Made by a program: the position numbers and the translations under genes | Shown here: positions 26,196 through 34,369 of the stretch, piece by piece | Layout of the letters: every line of letters begins with the position of its first letter | How positions within the stretch are numbered: the stretch's first letter is position 1 | Origin: Thiodiazotropha sp040791665 | Lineage (GTDB): Bacteria; Pseudomonadota; Gammaproteobacteria; Chromatiales; Chromatiaceae | Length of the DNA: 64,000 nt | Direction: 5' to 3' | Assembly (NCBI GenBank): GCA_040791665.1 | Contig: JBFNNX010000023.1 | Span: 248,001 to 312,000 of the forward strand | Notes under the pieces: model-generated | Database searches by the model: none | Seen by the model: only the letters and a program-made list of their open reading frames with translations | What the model was told of the DNA's origin: nothing

Positions 26196-26915
26196 ATGTC
26201 CAAATCGACTATACGGAAACTACCCGCTTCTCTCCTTGTCTGTCTCAGTCTGATATCACCGCAATCCCCTCTGCAGGCTGAAGGACAGGTTCACCACTAT
26301 GATCGTGTAAAATTACACAGCAGCGCTTCGACTGAAGTTGAGAATGACACCCTGATCGCGGTCCTCTATGCGCAGAAGGAGGGGAGTGATCCAGGATTGT
26401 TGACTGACAGTGTCAACCGACTGATCTCTCAGGCCGTTAGCGACGCAAAGGGCAAAGAGGGCATCAAGGTGCAGACCCTTGGCTATCAGACTTCGCCAAT
26501 CTACCAGCAGCAGAGGTTGACTGGCTGGCGAGTACGCCAATCGATCCGCCTGCAGAGTATGCACAGCGACAGGCTGAGCAAACTGCTGAACCAGCTGCAG
26601 TCAACCCTGGCCCTGGACTCAATCAGCTATGCAATCTCACCGGTGCAGAGGGAAAAGGTGGAGGAGTCGCTGACGCTGCAGGCGATCGACGCCTTCCGCA
26701 AACGTGCTGACCTGGTGACGAAACAGTTTGGACGAAATGCATATCGCCTGGTGGAAATATCAATACAGGCATCGGACCGGCCGGTCCAGCCCTTCCGAAT
26801 GCGCGCCAACATGATGGCCCTGGAGGGGGCATCTGCTACCCCTGCACTCGCTGCGGGAAGTCAGACACTGCGTATCGAGGCCACCGGCACCATTGAGTTG
26901 CAGTTAGACCGGTAA
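26196..26915 (+). CDS. SIMPL-domain (DUF541) periplasmic protein
   Basis: This 239-residue protein has a signal peptide (about 1-28, LQA-EGQ). The SIMPL/DUF541 fold (about 35-237) shows its repeating VxxL-NxLI and GIKVQTLGYQTSPIY segments and the C-terminal beta pattern LRIEATGTIELQL. Family members are periplasmic or outer-membrane-associated and linked to stress or envelope processes; the exact activity is unknown. A Shine-Dalgarno (ACAGGAG) precedes the start. No operon partner is seen. Confidence 0.85.
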   Translation: MSKSTIRKLPASLLVCLSLISPQSPLQAEGQVHHYDRVKLHSSASTEVENDTLIAVLYAQKEGSDPGLLTDSVNRLISQAVSDAKGKEGIKVQTLGYQTSPIYQQQRLTGWRVRQSIRLQSMHSDRLSKLLNQLQSTLALDSISYAISPVQREKVEESLTLQAIDAFRKRADLVTKQFGRNAYRLVEISIQASDRPVQPFRMRANMMALEGASATPALAAGSQTLRIEATGTIELQLDR

Positions 26916-27280
26916 CGACGCCCCTGAATCGCTAATAACCGACCGGACCGTCTCTCCATGAAGATTGAAGTATTCTCGGAGACCGCTGATGTCTCCCGGC
27001 TGGATACAAATAAATCATACACTTCGCTGCCCATCGAATTCTGTCATAGATCACTCCGGATTAAATCCAAAGCCTTATAACCAAGCACGATCCCAGGTTA
27101 TACAACCTATGGCTGTGACAGCGCCGACCGCAAGACCTTCTGCAAGGATACCTATGTTTTCTCACATTATTTTACATTTACGTAACCTTTTTAACCTTTA
27201 TTTTTACGATTATCGGCCGCTATAGGCATATCGAATTCAGAAAACCCGCAGTCGTTAACTTTCTTCATCCGAGAATTCTA
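26916..27280. other. intergenic region, AT-rich in its second half
   Basis: No gene is convincing. Bases 27155-27225 are markedly AT-rich and probably hold the promoter of the soluble chemoreceptor. GGAGAC/GTCTCC repeats near 26979-26997 could form a small hairpin. Confidence 0.4.
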
Positions 27281-28411
27281 ATGTTTGGCATATCCAATAA
27301 GAAACAGATCTCCCGGTTACAACAGCAATTGACCGAAAAGAGCAGTCAGATCGAGCTGCAGGCCGCACAAATCTCCACACTCCAGGAAGAGAATGCACAA
27401 TTGCGTCAACGGATTGAAGAGGAATCAAAAGAACTGCATCTGCAACAACAGCTACTGGGAAATTTTACTACACTGAGCGACTCTTTCAGTGAGCTTCAGC
27501 ACTCTTTGATGCATACAGCCACGAACATGAAAGATGAAAAGGTGAATGCCATCCGCGGTTCTGAGATTTCAACCCAGGCAATCGCCAGCGTCGAGGTCAT
27601 GCACAGCGAAATCGACAGCGTCACCCAGATCTCCCAACAGAGTTCCGAAAGCGTTGATAAACTGGGTACGATTGCCGGTAACATCAGTAATTTCGTCAGC
27701 ATCATTCAGGGCATATCGGAACAAACCAACCTGCTGGCACTGAATGCGGCAATCGAGGCTGCGCGTGCAGGCGAGATGGGAAGGGGATTTGCCGTGGTCG
27801 CCGATGAAGTTCGCAGTCTGGCCGGACGCACACGCGAGGCGACAACGGAAATCGCCGCACTGGTTGATACCATCACGCAAGAGACAAAGAAATCGATGGA
27901 CACCATGTCGTCGATGATGGATGTAACCCACAATTTTCAGAATCAGGTCTCAGATTCCATCGCAACCATCAAACAGCAATTCGAGCTTTCGAAATCGATG
28001 GAGGAGACCATCTCCTCAACCTCACTGCGGACCTTCGTGGAGCTGGCGAAGTTCGATCATCTGGTTTTCAAGTTCAGCATCTACAAGGCCTTTCTCGGTC
28101 TGGCCGAGCTCCCCGCCGACGCGCTCTCTGATCACAGGAGTTGCCGCCTGGGCCAGTGGTATTATAACGGCGAAGGGGTTTCTTGCTTCTCCAACCTTCC
28201 CGGTTATCGTGAAATCGAAGCACCCCATCAGGACGTTCACAAATACGGCAAACAGGCCCTGATCCATCTTGAAAGCGGGGATAAACAGGCCAGTATCAAC
28301 AACATCGGCATGATGGAAGAAGCCAGTATGCAGGTCATATCGAACCTTGAGGGATTGGCACAGTCCGGCGAGTCTAATGCGCATATCCTGTGTACGGATG
28401 AGGCACAATGA
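27281..28411 (+). CDS. soluble chemoreceptor with CZB domain
   Basis: This 376-residue protein has no membrane segment. It opens with a coiled coil (about 6-60, many Gln/Glu), then a signalling hairpin (about 100-240, tip ISEQTNLLALNAAIEAARAGEMGRGFAVVADEVRSLAGRT). It ends with a CZB zinc-binding domain (about 255-345; FDHLVFK, DHRSCRLGQWYY, APHQDVHKYG). It should signal through CheA from the cytoplasm in response to zinc or redox stress. It is the second CZB receptor within 4 kb; the other is membrane-bound. Confidence 0.93.
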   Translation: MFGISNKKQISRLQQQLTEKSSQIELQAAQISTLQEENAQLRQRIEEESKELHLQQQLLGNFTTLSDSFSELQHSLMHTATNMKDEKVNAIRGSEISTQAIASVEVMHSEIDSVTQISQQSSESVDKLGTIAGNISNFVSIIQGISEQTNLLALNAAIEAARAGEMGRGFAVVADEVRSLAGRTREATTEIAALVDTITQETKKSMDTMSSMMDVTHNFQNQVSDSIATIKQQFELSKSMEETISSTSLRTFVELAKFDHLVFKFSIYKAFLGLAELPADALSDHRSCRLGQWYYNGEGVSCFSNLPGYREIEAPHQDVHKYGKQALIHLESGDKQASINNIGMMEEASMQVISNLEGLAQSGESNAHILCTDEAQ

Positions 28412-28416
28412 AAGAG

Positions 28417-28446
28417 GCGGCCACGGCAGGCAGCCATGAAGGCCGC
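28417..28446. terminator. possible bidirectional terminator hairpin
   Basis: GCGGCC at 28417-28422 pairs with GGCCGC at 28441-28446 in the 47-base gap between the converging chemoreceptor and sufE genes. The tail is only weakly T-rich on the minus strand. Confidence 0.35.
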
Positions 28447-28458
28447 TGAAGATTACGA

Positions 28459-28905
28459 CTAGATGGTTGGCTCGAGCTTCGATGTCTCGGCCTTCGAGAG
28501 GGCTTCGGCCCTCTCGATCATTTTTTCCAGTATGGCGTAGATGCCGACATGCCGATTCGGACTCAGATGCTCCTCCAACTTAAGTCGCTTGAAGAGAGAG
28601 TCCACATCCAACCTATGGATTTCATCCAGGGTACGATGGGATAGCAGGTCTATCAGGAGCGCAAGCACGCCCTTGATGATCGCGGTATCGCAATCGCCTT
28701 GGAAACTGACCAGTGCCGGATTGTCCTCATCCCGATGCGCGGAGACATGAACGGTACTCATACAGGGCTTGACCCAGTTCTCCTCCACCTTCAAGGCATC
28801 CGGCATGACGGGCAACGCCTCTCCCAGTTCAATGAGATATTGATAACGCCCTTCCCAATCGTCGAAAAACTCGAAATTTTCCACGATCTCGTCGATTTCA
28901 CTCAT
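28459..28905 (-). CDS. sufE: SufE sulfur-transfer protein
   Basis: This 148-residue protein fits the SufE/YgdK fold: an N-terminal EIVENFEFFDDWEGRYQYLIELG helix pair and the sulfur-accepting Cys48 in VKPCMSTVHV. It takes persulfide from the cysteine desulfurase SufS and passes it to SufBCD. The start at 28905 was chosen because the family begins there and GAGAG precedes it; in-frame sequence upstream would overlap the preceding gene. It is the last gene of the suf operon, yet its desulfurase partner SufS is not encoded here. Confidence 0.93.
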   Translation of the reverse strand: MSEIDEIVENFEFFDDWEGRYQYLIELGEALPVMPDALKVEENWVKPCMSTVHVSAHRDEDNPALVSFQGDCDTAIIKGVLALLIDLLSHRTLDEIHRLDVDSLFKRLKLEEHLSPNRHVGIYAILEKMIERAEALSKAETSKLEPTI

Positions 28906-28933
28906 CCCGCTCTCCAGACCTTGAGGCAGCTGT

Positions 28934-29260
28934 TTACACACTGAATGACTCACCACAGCCACACTGTTCCCTGATATTCGGATTGATAAAATCGAAACCC
29001 TCATTGAGCATATTGGCCTTGACATAATCCACTGTCATGCCGTCGAGCATCGGCAGGTTCCCACTATCGACGACGATCTTTACGCCATGGGATTCGAAAA
29101 GCCGATCATCCTCACCCACCTGTTCCGCATAGTCGACCACATATGCGAAACCGGTACAGCCGCTCTTTCTGGTACCCAGACGCAGTCCAATGGCGCCATC
29201 TCTGTGAGACAGCATCGATTTGACATGCCTGGCGGCACTCTCAGTCAGTTGAATTGCCAT
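28934..29260 (-). CDS. sufA: A-type Fe-S carrier (SufA/IscA/ErpA family)
   Basis: This 108-residue protein has the three conserved cysteines: C35 in SGCTGF, and the C-terminal CGCGESF pair. It binds or ferries Fe-S clusters from SufBCD to apoproteins. Position in the operon suggests SufA, but A-type proteins are hard to tell apart. It lies 28 bases upstream of sufE. About 150 non-coding bases separate it from sufT, so an internal promoter is possible. Confidence 0.92.
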   Translation of the reverse strand: MAIQLTESAARHVKSMLSHRDGAIGLRLGTRKSGCTGFAYVVDYAEQVGEDDRLFESHGVKIVVDSGNLPMLDGMTVDYVKANMLNEGFDFINPNIREQCGCGESFSV

Positions 29261-29409
29261 AATACACCTCTAAATTAAGGCAGCAGAGTGCTGAAACAGA
29301 CCCTGGTTGCCCACTCCACTCAGCCATTTGACAAGCAACTTTCTACAGTACTCACGATTCATACCATTTCATTCCAATAACTACCCTGCCGCATGACCAG
29401 TAAGGATTC

Positions 29410-29751
29410 TTAAAGTAGTCCCAGCTGAAATTTAGCTTCATCACTCATCCGCTCCTGGCTCCAAGGAGGATGCCACACCAGTCTGATTACGGCATCGGTG
29501 ACGCCTGGCACCGCATCGATCACCCTACCGACCTCGTATGGCAGTGTACCTGCCACCGGACAGGCGGGAGCAGTGAGGGTCATATCGACTTCGACCTTGC
29601 CCTCGGCATCCACTTCCAGGCGATAGATCAATCCCAGATCGTAGATATTGACCGGTATCTCAGGATCGTAAACAGTGCACAGGGCCTCGATCAACGTATC
29701 CCGGGTGGGTACAGTTCCGCTGTTAGCTTCACTCATTTGCAAACCACTCAT
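29410..29751 (-). CDS. sufT: SufT-like DUF59/MIP18 protein
   Basis: This 113-residue protein consists of one DUF59 domain: TVYDPEIPVNIYDLGLIYRLEVDAEGKVEVDMTLTAPACPVAGTL. The motifs DPEIPVNIYDLGLIY and TAPACP, with the conserved cysteine at about 71, are typical of SufT and PaaD/MIP18 proteins that help Fe-S maturation. It lies 53 bases downstream of sufD. ATG at 29751 or the in-frame ATG at 29736 may be the start. Confidence 0.9.
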   Translation of the reverse strand: MSGLQMSEANSGTVPTRDTLIEALCTVYDPEIPVNIYDLGLIYRLEVDAEGKVEVDMTLTAPACPVAGTLPYEVGRVIDAVPGVTDAVIRLVWHPPWSQERMSDEAKFQLGLL

Positions 29752-29804
29752 CTGCCATCACCGTCTGTCACGGATTCTGTACCGACAAAACAAGCCAGTT
29801 GAAA

Positions 29805-31106
29805 TCAAAACCGTATCCGCTGTTCAAGATCACTCCCTATCTGCATACGCAGGGAGTCCGTTTCAAACCTGTCGATAATTTCGCCGGCGAAACCGAGGCT
29901 CAATAGGCGCCGTGCTTGATACGCATCTATTCCACGCGAGCGGAGATAGAAGAGTGCCTGCTCATCCAGCTGGCCCACACTCGTACCATGACTGCACTGC
30001 ACATCATCCGCGAGGATGGCCAACTGGGGTTTGGTGTCGACTTCGGCGTTGCCTGAGAGCATCAGATTGGCGTTTTGCAGATCTGCCTGGCTCTTCTGTG
30101 AATCAGCCCCCACCCTTATCAAACCGTCAAATACCGCTCTTCCAGCCCCATGCAGAATACCTTTGAAATGCTCACGACTTCTGCAACGGGGCACGCTGTG
30201 ATCCACATCGAGATGGAAATCCATCAATTGACCGTCACCCGCCACGTAGAGGCCGTCAACCTCGCATTCCGCGCCTTCTCCGGAAAAGCGATTATGGAAT
30301 TCGGTGCGTGACCATATACCGCCCAAGGCTGCATTCACACCCAGATAGCAGGCATCCCTCCCTAAATTTACGTACAGATCACACAGATGGTAGGCACGAT
30401 TACTCTCCTGTTGCACCCGTTGGTGTTGCAGGGTTGCCCCCTCTGCCAGATTGATCTCGCAAACGATGTTGTTGAAGTAGTCGTTATCATCTACCGCCGA
30501 CAGATAACGCTCAATCAGACTTACCGAAGCATCCGCATCCAACTCGACCAGGTGACGCATCTGCTGCGCATGCCCGCTTCTCTCACTGGTCGTGATATGC
30601 AGCAACTCGATAGGCTGTTCGATCACGACACCTTTCGACAGCTGAATCACAGCACCGTCCTGCTGGGCCGCCATGTTCATGGCGGCGAAGGCATGATCCC
30701 CCATCCCGGAGAGATTGCCGACCGATCCGAGCACCGACTGATCGCCTACGACCATCGCGGCACGCAAATTCCCGACCTTAAACCCCATCTGCTCAATACC
30801 TGTCGACAGTCCAGGGTGGTATAAACCGTCCACGAATACGAGACGCGCCGCTATCGGTTCCTCGAGCATGTCATCGATGACGATCACACGGGATGAATCC
30901 GATATGGGAGGGGTTGATGTAAACGCTTTTTGCAACAGGCCCTCCACATTCGTGTATCGCCAGGCCTCTTGGCGGACATGAGGAAAACCGAGCTCGGCCA
31001 TGCGTTCCATTGCAGCTCGACGCTGTTCGATGAGCCAGTCCCCATTGCCTTGGTCCAGACCGTCGATGGTATGTTGCACACTCTCTCGGTAGCCGTGCAT
31101 CTTCAT
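29805..31106 (-). CDS. sufD: SufD scaffold subunit
   Basis: This 433-residue protein is SufD, the partner of SufB in the SufBC2D scaffold. The C-terminal beta-helix region shows the family run QKSQADLQNANLMLSGNAEVDTKP, then DDVQCSHGTSVGQLDEQALFYLRSRGI, including the conserved CSHG. The start at 31106 overlaps the sufC stop as ATGA; an earlier in-frame codon would add eight Gly-rich residues. Translational coupling to sufC is expected. Confidence 0.95.
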   Translation of the reverse strand: MKMHGYRESVQHTIDGLDQGNGDWLIEQRRAAMERMAELGFPHVRQEAWRYTNVEGLLQKAFTSTPPISDSSRVIVIDDMLEEPIAARLVFVDGLYHPGLSTGIEQMGFKVGNLRAAMVVGDQSVLGSVGNLSGMGDHAFAAMNMAAQQDGAVIQLSKGVVIEQPIELLHITTSERSGHAQQMRHLVELDADASVSLIERYLSAVDDNDYFNNIVCEINLAEGATLQHQRVQQESNRAYHLCDLYVNLGRDACYLGVNAALGGIWSRTEFHNRFSGEGAECEVDGLYVAGDGQLMDFHLDVDHSVPRCRSREHFKGILHGAGRAVFDGLIRVGADSQKSQADLQNANLMLSGNAEVDTKPQLAILADDVQCSHGTSVGQLDEQALFYLRSRGIDAYQARRLLSLGFAGEIIDRFETDSLRMQIGSDLEQRIRF

Positions 31107-31855
31107 GCCGCCGCCTCTTCCAGCAGCCAACCGTAGCCCTTCTCTTCCAACTCAATCGCCAACTCCTTGCTCCCGGAACGAATAATGCGGCCCGCCACCA
31201 GCACATGCACGAAATCTGGCTGAATATAATCAAGCAATCGCTGATAATGGGTTACGACAAGCAAGGCCCTCTCTTCTGAACGCAGCATATTCACACCATC
31301 CGCAACCGTTCGCAGCGCGTCTATATCGAGACCGGAATCCGTCTCATCCAGAATCGCCAATCGAGGTTCCAGCACGGCCATTTGAAGAATCTCGTTGCGC
31401 TTCTTTTCACCCCCGGAGAAACCGGTATTCACTGAACGCTTGAGCAGTTTTTCATCCAGCTTCACCTGTTTCGCCTTGGCACGCACAAGCTTCATGAAGC
31501 TGACCGCATCGACCTCCCCCTCGCCGTTAGCCTTGCGTATCGCATTCATCGACTCCCGTAAAAAAGTCATATTGTTGACACCCGGCAGTTCAACCGGATA
31601 TTGCATAGCGAGAAAGAGCCCTCTGTGCGCACGCTCTTCAATCTTGAGATTGAACAGATTCTCACCCATATAACTCACGCTACCGTCAATCACATCATAA
31701 CCATCCCTTCCTGCAAGAATATGCGCCAGGGTACTCTTTCCCGAACCATTGGGTCCCATGATGGCGTGCACTTCGCCTGCTTTGATCTGCAAATCGATCC
31801 CTTTCAGGATCGCTTTATCTTCCACGCTGGCATGTAAATTCTTTATCGTTAACAT
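31103..31855 (-). CDS. sufC: SufC ATPase
   Basis: This 250-residue ABC-type ATPase drives the SufBC2D Fe-S assembly complex and is not a transporter. Walker A is GPNGSGKST (about 35-43). The signature is FSGGEKKRNEILQ and Walker B is RLAILDETDSGLDIDAL, with the H-loop in VVTHYQRLLDYI. The gene is 19 bases after sufB and overlaps sufD by four bases. Confidence 0.97.
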   Translation of the reverse strand: MLTIKNLHASVEDKAILKGIDLQIKAGEVHAIMGPNGSGKSTLAHILAGRDGYDVIDGSVSYMGENLFNLKIEERAHRGLFLAMQYPVELPGVNNMTFLRESMNAIRKANGEGEVDAVSFMKLVRAKAKQVKLDEKLLKRSVNTGFSGGEKKRNEILQMAVLEPRLAILDETDSGLDIDALRTVADGVNMLRSEERALLVVTHYQRLLDYIQPDFVHVLVAGRIIRSGSKELAIELEEKGYGWLLEEAAA

Positions 31856-31874
31856 CGATAACCTCTCCTCAATT

Positions 31875-33320
31875 TCAACCGACAGCGCCTTCCAAACTCA
31901 CTGCAAGCAGTTTCTGGGCCTCAACAGCAAACTCCATCGGCAGTTCGTTGAAGACCTCTTTGCAGAATCCATTGATGATCATCGACACCGCATCCTCATC
32001 CGAGAGGCCACGCTGACGACAGTAAAACAGTTGATCCTCGCTCACCTTCGAGGTTGTTGCTTCGTGCTCCACCTGGGCGGCGGGATTCTTCACTTCGATA
32101 TAGGGAAAGGTATGGGCGGCACAACGGTCTCCGATCAGTAGGGAGTCGCATTGGGTATGATTTCTCGCGTTTTCCGCCTTTGCCGCGATACGTACCAGGC
32201 CCCGGTAGGCATTGCTTCCCGTCATCGCCGAGATGCCCTTGGATACGATGGTGCTACGGCTGTTCCTGCCCATATGGATCATCTTGGTGCCGGTATCCGC
32301 CTGCTGCCTGCCCTTGGTCACGGCCACGGAATAGAACTCACCCACACTGTCATCCCCACGCAGGATACAACTGGGATACTTCCAGGTAACCGCGGATCCT
32401 GTCTCGACCTGGGTCCAGGAGATATGTGAGCGATCGCCTCGGCAATCCCCCCGTTTGGTCACGAAATTGTATATGCCGCCACGGCCCTCGCTGTCACCCG
32501 GATACCAGTTTTGTACCGTTGAATATTTGATCTTTGCATCTGCCATAGCCACCAACTCCACCACAGCGGCATGGAGTTGATTCTCATCCCGCATCGGAGC
32601 GGTACAGCCTTCCAGGTAACTTACCTGACCACCCTCTTCGGCAATGATCAGGGTACGTTCAAACTGCCCTGTCTGCGCCTCATTGATACGAAAATAGGTG
32701 GATAACTCCATCGGGCATCTCACACCCTTGGGTATATAGACAAAGGTTCCGTCACTGAACACGGCACTGTTCAGCGCAGCAAAATAGTTGTCTTTGTAGG
32801 GAACAACCGACCCCATGTAGCGCTGTACCAGTTCCGGGTATTCGCGTATCGCCTCTGACATGGAGCAGAAGATCACACCCGCTTCAGCCAATGTCTCCCG
32901 AAATGTGGTCGCCACTGAAACACTGTCAAAGACTGCATCCACCGCCACACCGGCAAGCGCCTTCTGCTCGTCAAGAGGGATCCCCAGCTTTTCGTAGGTG
33001 GCCAGTAACTCCGGGTCGACTTCATCGAGGCTGCCCAGTTGAGGTTTTTTCTTCGGTGAAGAGTAGTAGGAGATCGCCTGGAAATCGATTGCGGGATAAC
33101 GGATGGCGGCCCAGTCGGGTTCCTGCATCTTCAACCAATGGCGATAGGCCTGGAGACGCCTTTCGAGCATCCATTCGGGCTCGCCTTTTCGTGATGAAAT
33201 GGTTCGGATAACCGACTCGTCCAAGCCTGGAGGCAGAGTATCCGATTCGATCCGAGTGACAAACCCCTCGGCATAACCGGTATCTATAAGACCCTCCACG
33301 CTACTGTTGACTAGACCCAT
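31875..33320 (-). CDS. sufB: SufB scaffold subunit
   Basis: This 481-residue protein is the cluster-building scaffold. Conserved segments include GVIFCSMSEAIREYPELV, YIPKGVRCPMELSTYFRIN, EGCTAPMRDENQLHAAVVE and the C-terminal ARNHTQCDSLLIGD. The start at 33320 was chosen because GGAGG lies seven bases upstream; an in-frame extension of 15 residues looks unrelated. It is the first gene of the sufBCDTAE operon. Upstream lie a -35/-10 pair and an IscR-like inverted repeat. Confidence 0.96.
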   Translation of the reverse strand: MGLVNSSVEGLIDTGYAEGFVTRIESDTLPPGLDESVIRTISSRKGEPEWMLERRLQAYRHWLKMQEPDWAAIRYPAIDFQAISYYSSPKKKPQLGSLDEVDPELLATYEKLGIPLDEQKALAGVAVDAVFDSVSVATTFRETLAEAGVIFCSMSEAIREYPELVQRYMGSVVPYKDNYFAALNSAVFSDGTFVYIPKGVRCPMELSTYFRINEAQTGQFERTLIIAEEGGQVSYLEGCTAPMRDENQLHAAVVELVAMADAKIKYSTVQNWYPGDSEGRGGIYNFVTKRGDCRGDRSHISWTQVETGSAVTWKYPSCILRGDDSVGEFYSVAVTKGRQQADTGTKMIHMGRNSRSTIVSKGISAMTGSNAYRGLVRIAAKAENARNHTQCDSLLIGDRCAAHTFPYIEVKNPAAQVEHEATTSKVSEDQLFYCRQRGLSDEDAVSMIINGFCKEVFNELPMEFAVEAQKLLAVSLEGAVG

Positions 33321-33628
33321 TTCTCGCCTCCACTGAGGTTGACCTTTGCGGCGGTTGCAGCACAAGGGATTGAGGAATACGTTGCGGGAACAGGTTCATT
33401 TATTACTGCCCTAGGCCCATGCCGGCCGACTGCTGAATTTCAATAACACAGTAATATAGTCAGGAATTAAGATTTGCAAGGCCAATACCCTAGAGAAATA
33501 CTAGGGTAATCGCCCGCGCGAAATGGATGGGACAAAATAATACTTTTAAATACAACAACTAATGAAAGCCATTGATCACATGGCATGGCACCATACCCCA
33601 GCGATACAAGGGTTTACCGATACAAGGA
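33321..33628. other. intergenic region with the suf promoter
   Basis: This 308-base gap lies between a hypothetical gene and sufB, both on the minus strand. It carries the suf promoter and the inverted repeat listed separately. I see nothing else in it. Confidence 0.5.
33453..33508 (-). promoter_or_regulatory. suf promoter with IscR-like operator
   Basis: TACCCTAG at 33486-33493 and CTAGGGTA at 33501-33508 form a perfect 8-bp inverted repeat around an A-rich seven-base spacer. The outer ATACCC and GGGTA, and the central R-WWW-Y, match the E. coli IscR type 1 site; the inner GACT/AGTC positions do not. Just downstream on the minus strand are TTGCAA (33474-33479) and TATATT (33453-33458) as a possible -35/-10, 15 bases apart. 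Confidence 0.5.
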
Positions 33629-34306
33629 TCAAGTTTCGATGATGCTTTTCACGCCCTCTGAAATGAGTCTTTCATAGAGGAATTTCTGTTTGCCGTCGAC
33701 CTCTACTCCCATACCGCTGAGCATGGTGAACAGATCGTCGATTATGATTTCCGATATGTGCCGCTGATTCTGCAGCGAGCCCTCAAGATCGTTGTTCATG
33801 GCCAGCATACAGGCAAGGGCGCCGATAACCTGCAGCGTCACCTCATCCTTGACGACAATAGGCTTGGATTGAGGTTCTGAATCCGGACGCTGTATACCGT
33901 AAGTATCGCAGACGCGATTCAAATCGTCGTGGTTGAAATGCATGTCGGCAGGGTAGTTGAACTCATTTTCCATTTCGCCTTTCCCGTCGCCGATGAGCAG
34001 TTCTTCGTCGAACACCAGAAACTTTTGAAACAGGTCGTTGCGAACAACACCATTGATGGTGATGTTGTGATCGATGAGGGCGCTGCTGTAGGTGACCGGC
34101 AGATTTTTTTTCAACTCTTTGACATCGGTGGAGTAGAGTTTGAGATAACCGTCCACATAGACCCTGTCAAAGGTTCCCCTCTCCACCTCGACAGAAGCAA
34201 ACCCGTTGAAGTGAAAATAGAGTTCATCAAGTTCGGTCAGGAAACGGCTGTCTCCGACGTAGTCACAGGCCTGTTCCCAGCTGTAAAAGACGCCTTGCTC
34301 ATTCAT
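33629..34306 (-). CDS. hypothetical cytoplasmic protein
   Basis: This 225-residue acidic protein has no signal peptide or membrane segment and I do not recognise its family. The N-terminal half (about 25-135) looks beta-rich (FASVEVERGTFDRVYVDGYLKLYS). The C-terminal half (about 155-225) is helical and holds a hydrophobic stretch VTLQVIGALACMLAMNN. An Asn- and Asp-rich middle joins them. It sits 63 bases downstream of sdaA on the same strand and ends well before the suf promoter, so it may share a transcript with serine deaminase. Confidence 0.7.
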   Translation of the reverse strand: MNEQGVFYSWEQACDYVGDSRFLTELDELYFHFNGFASVEVERGTFDRVYVDGYLKLYSTDVKELKKNLPVTYSSALIDHNITINGVVRNDLFQKFLVFDEELLIGDGKGEMENEFNYPADMHFNHDDLNRVCDTYGIQRPDSEPQSKPIVVKDEVTLQVIGALACMLAMNNDLEGSLQNQRHISEIIIDDLFTMLSGMGVEVDGKQKFLYERLISEGVKSIIET

Positions 34307-34369
34307 ATTCGTAATCTACCATCCTTTATCGGCCGGGTTCAGCTCGTCCATTCCCGCCACAGATCATAT

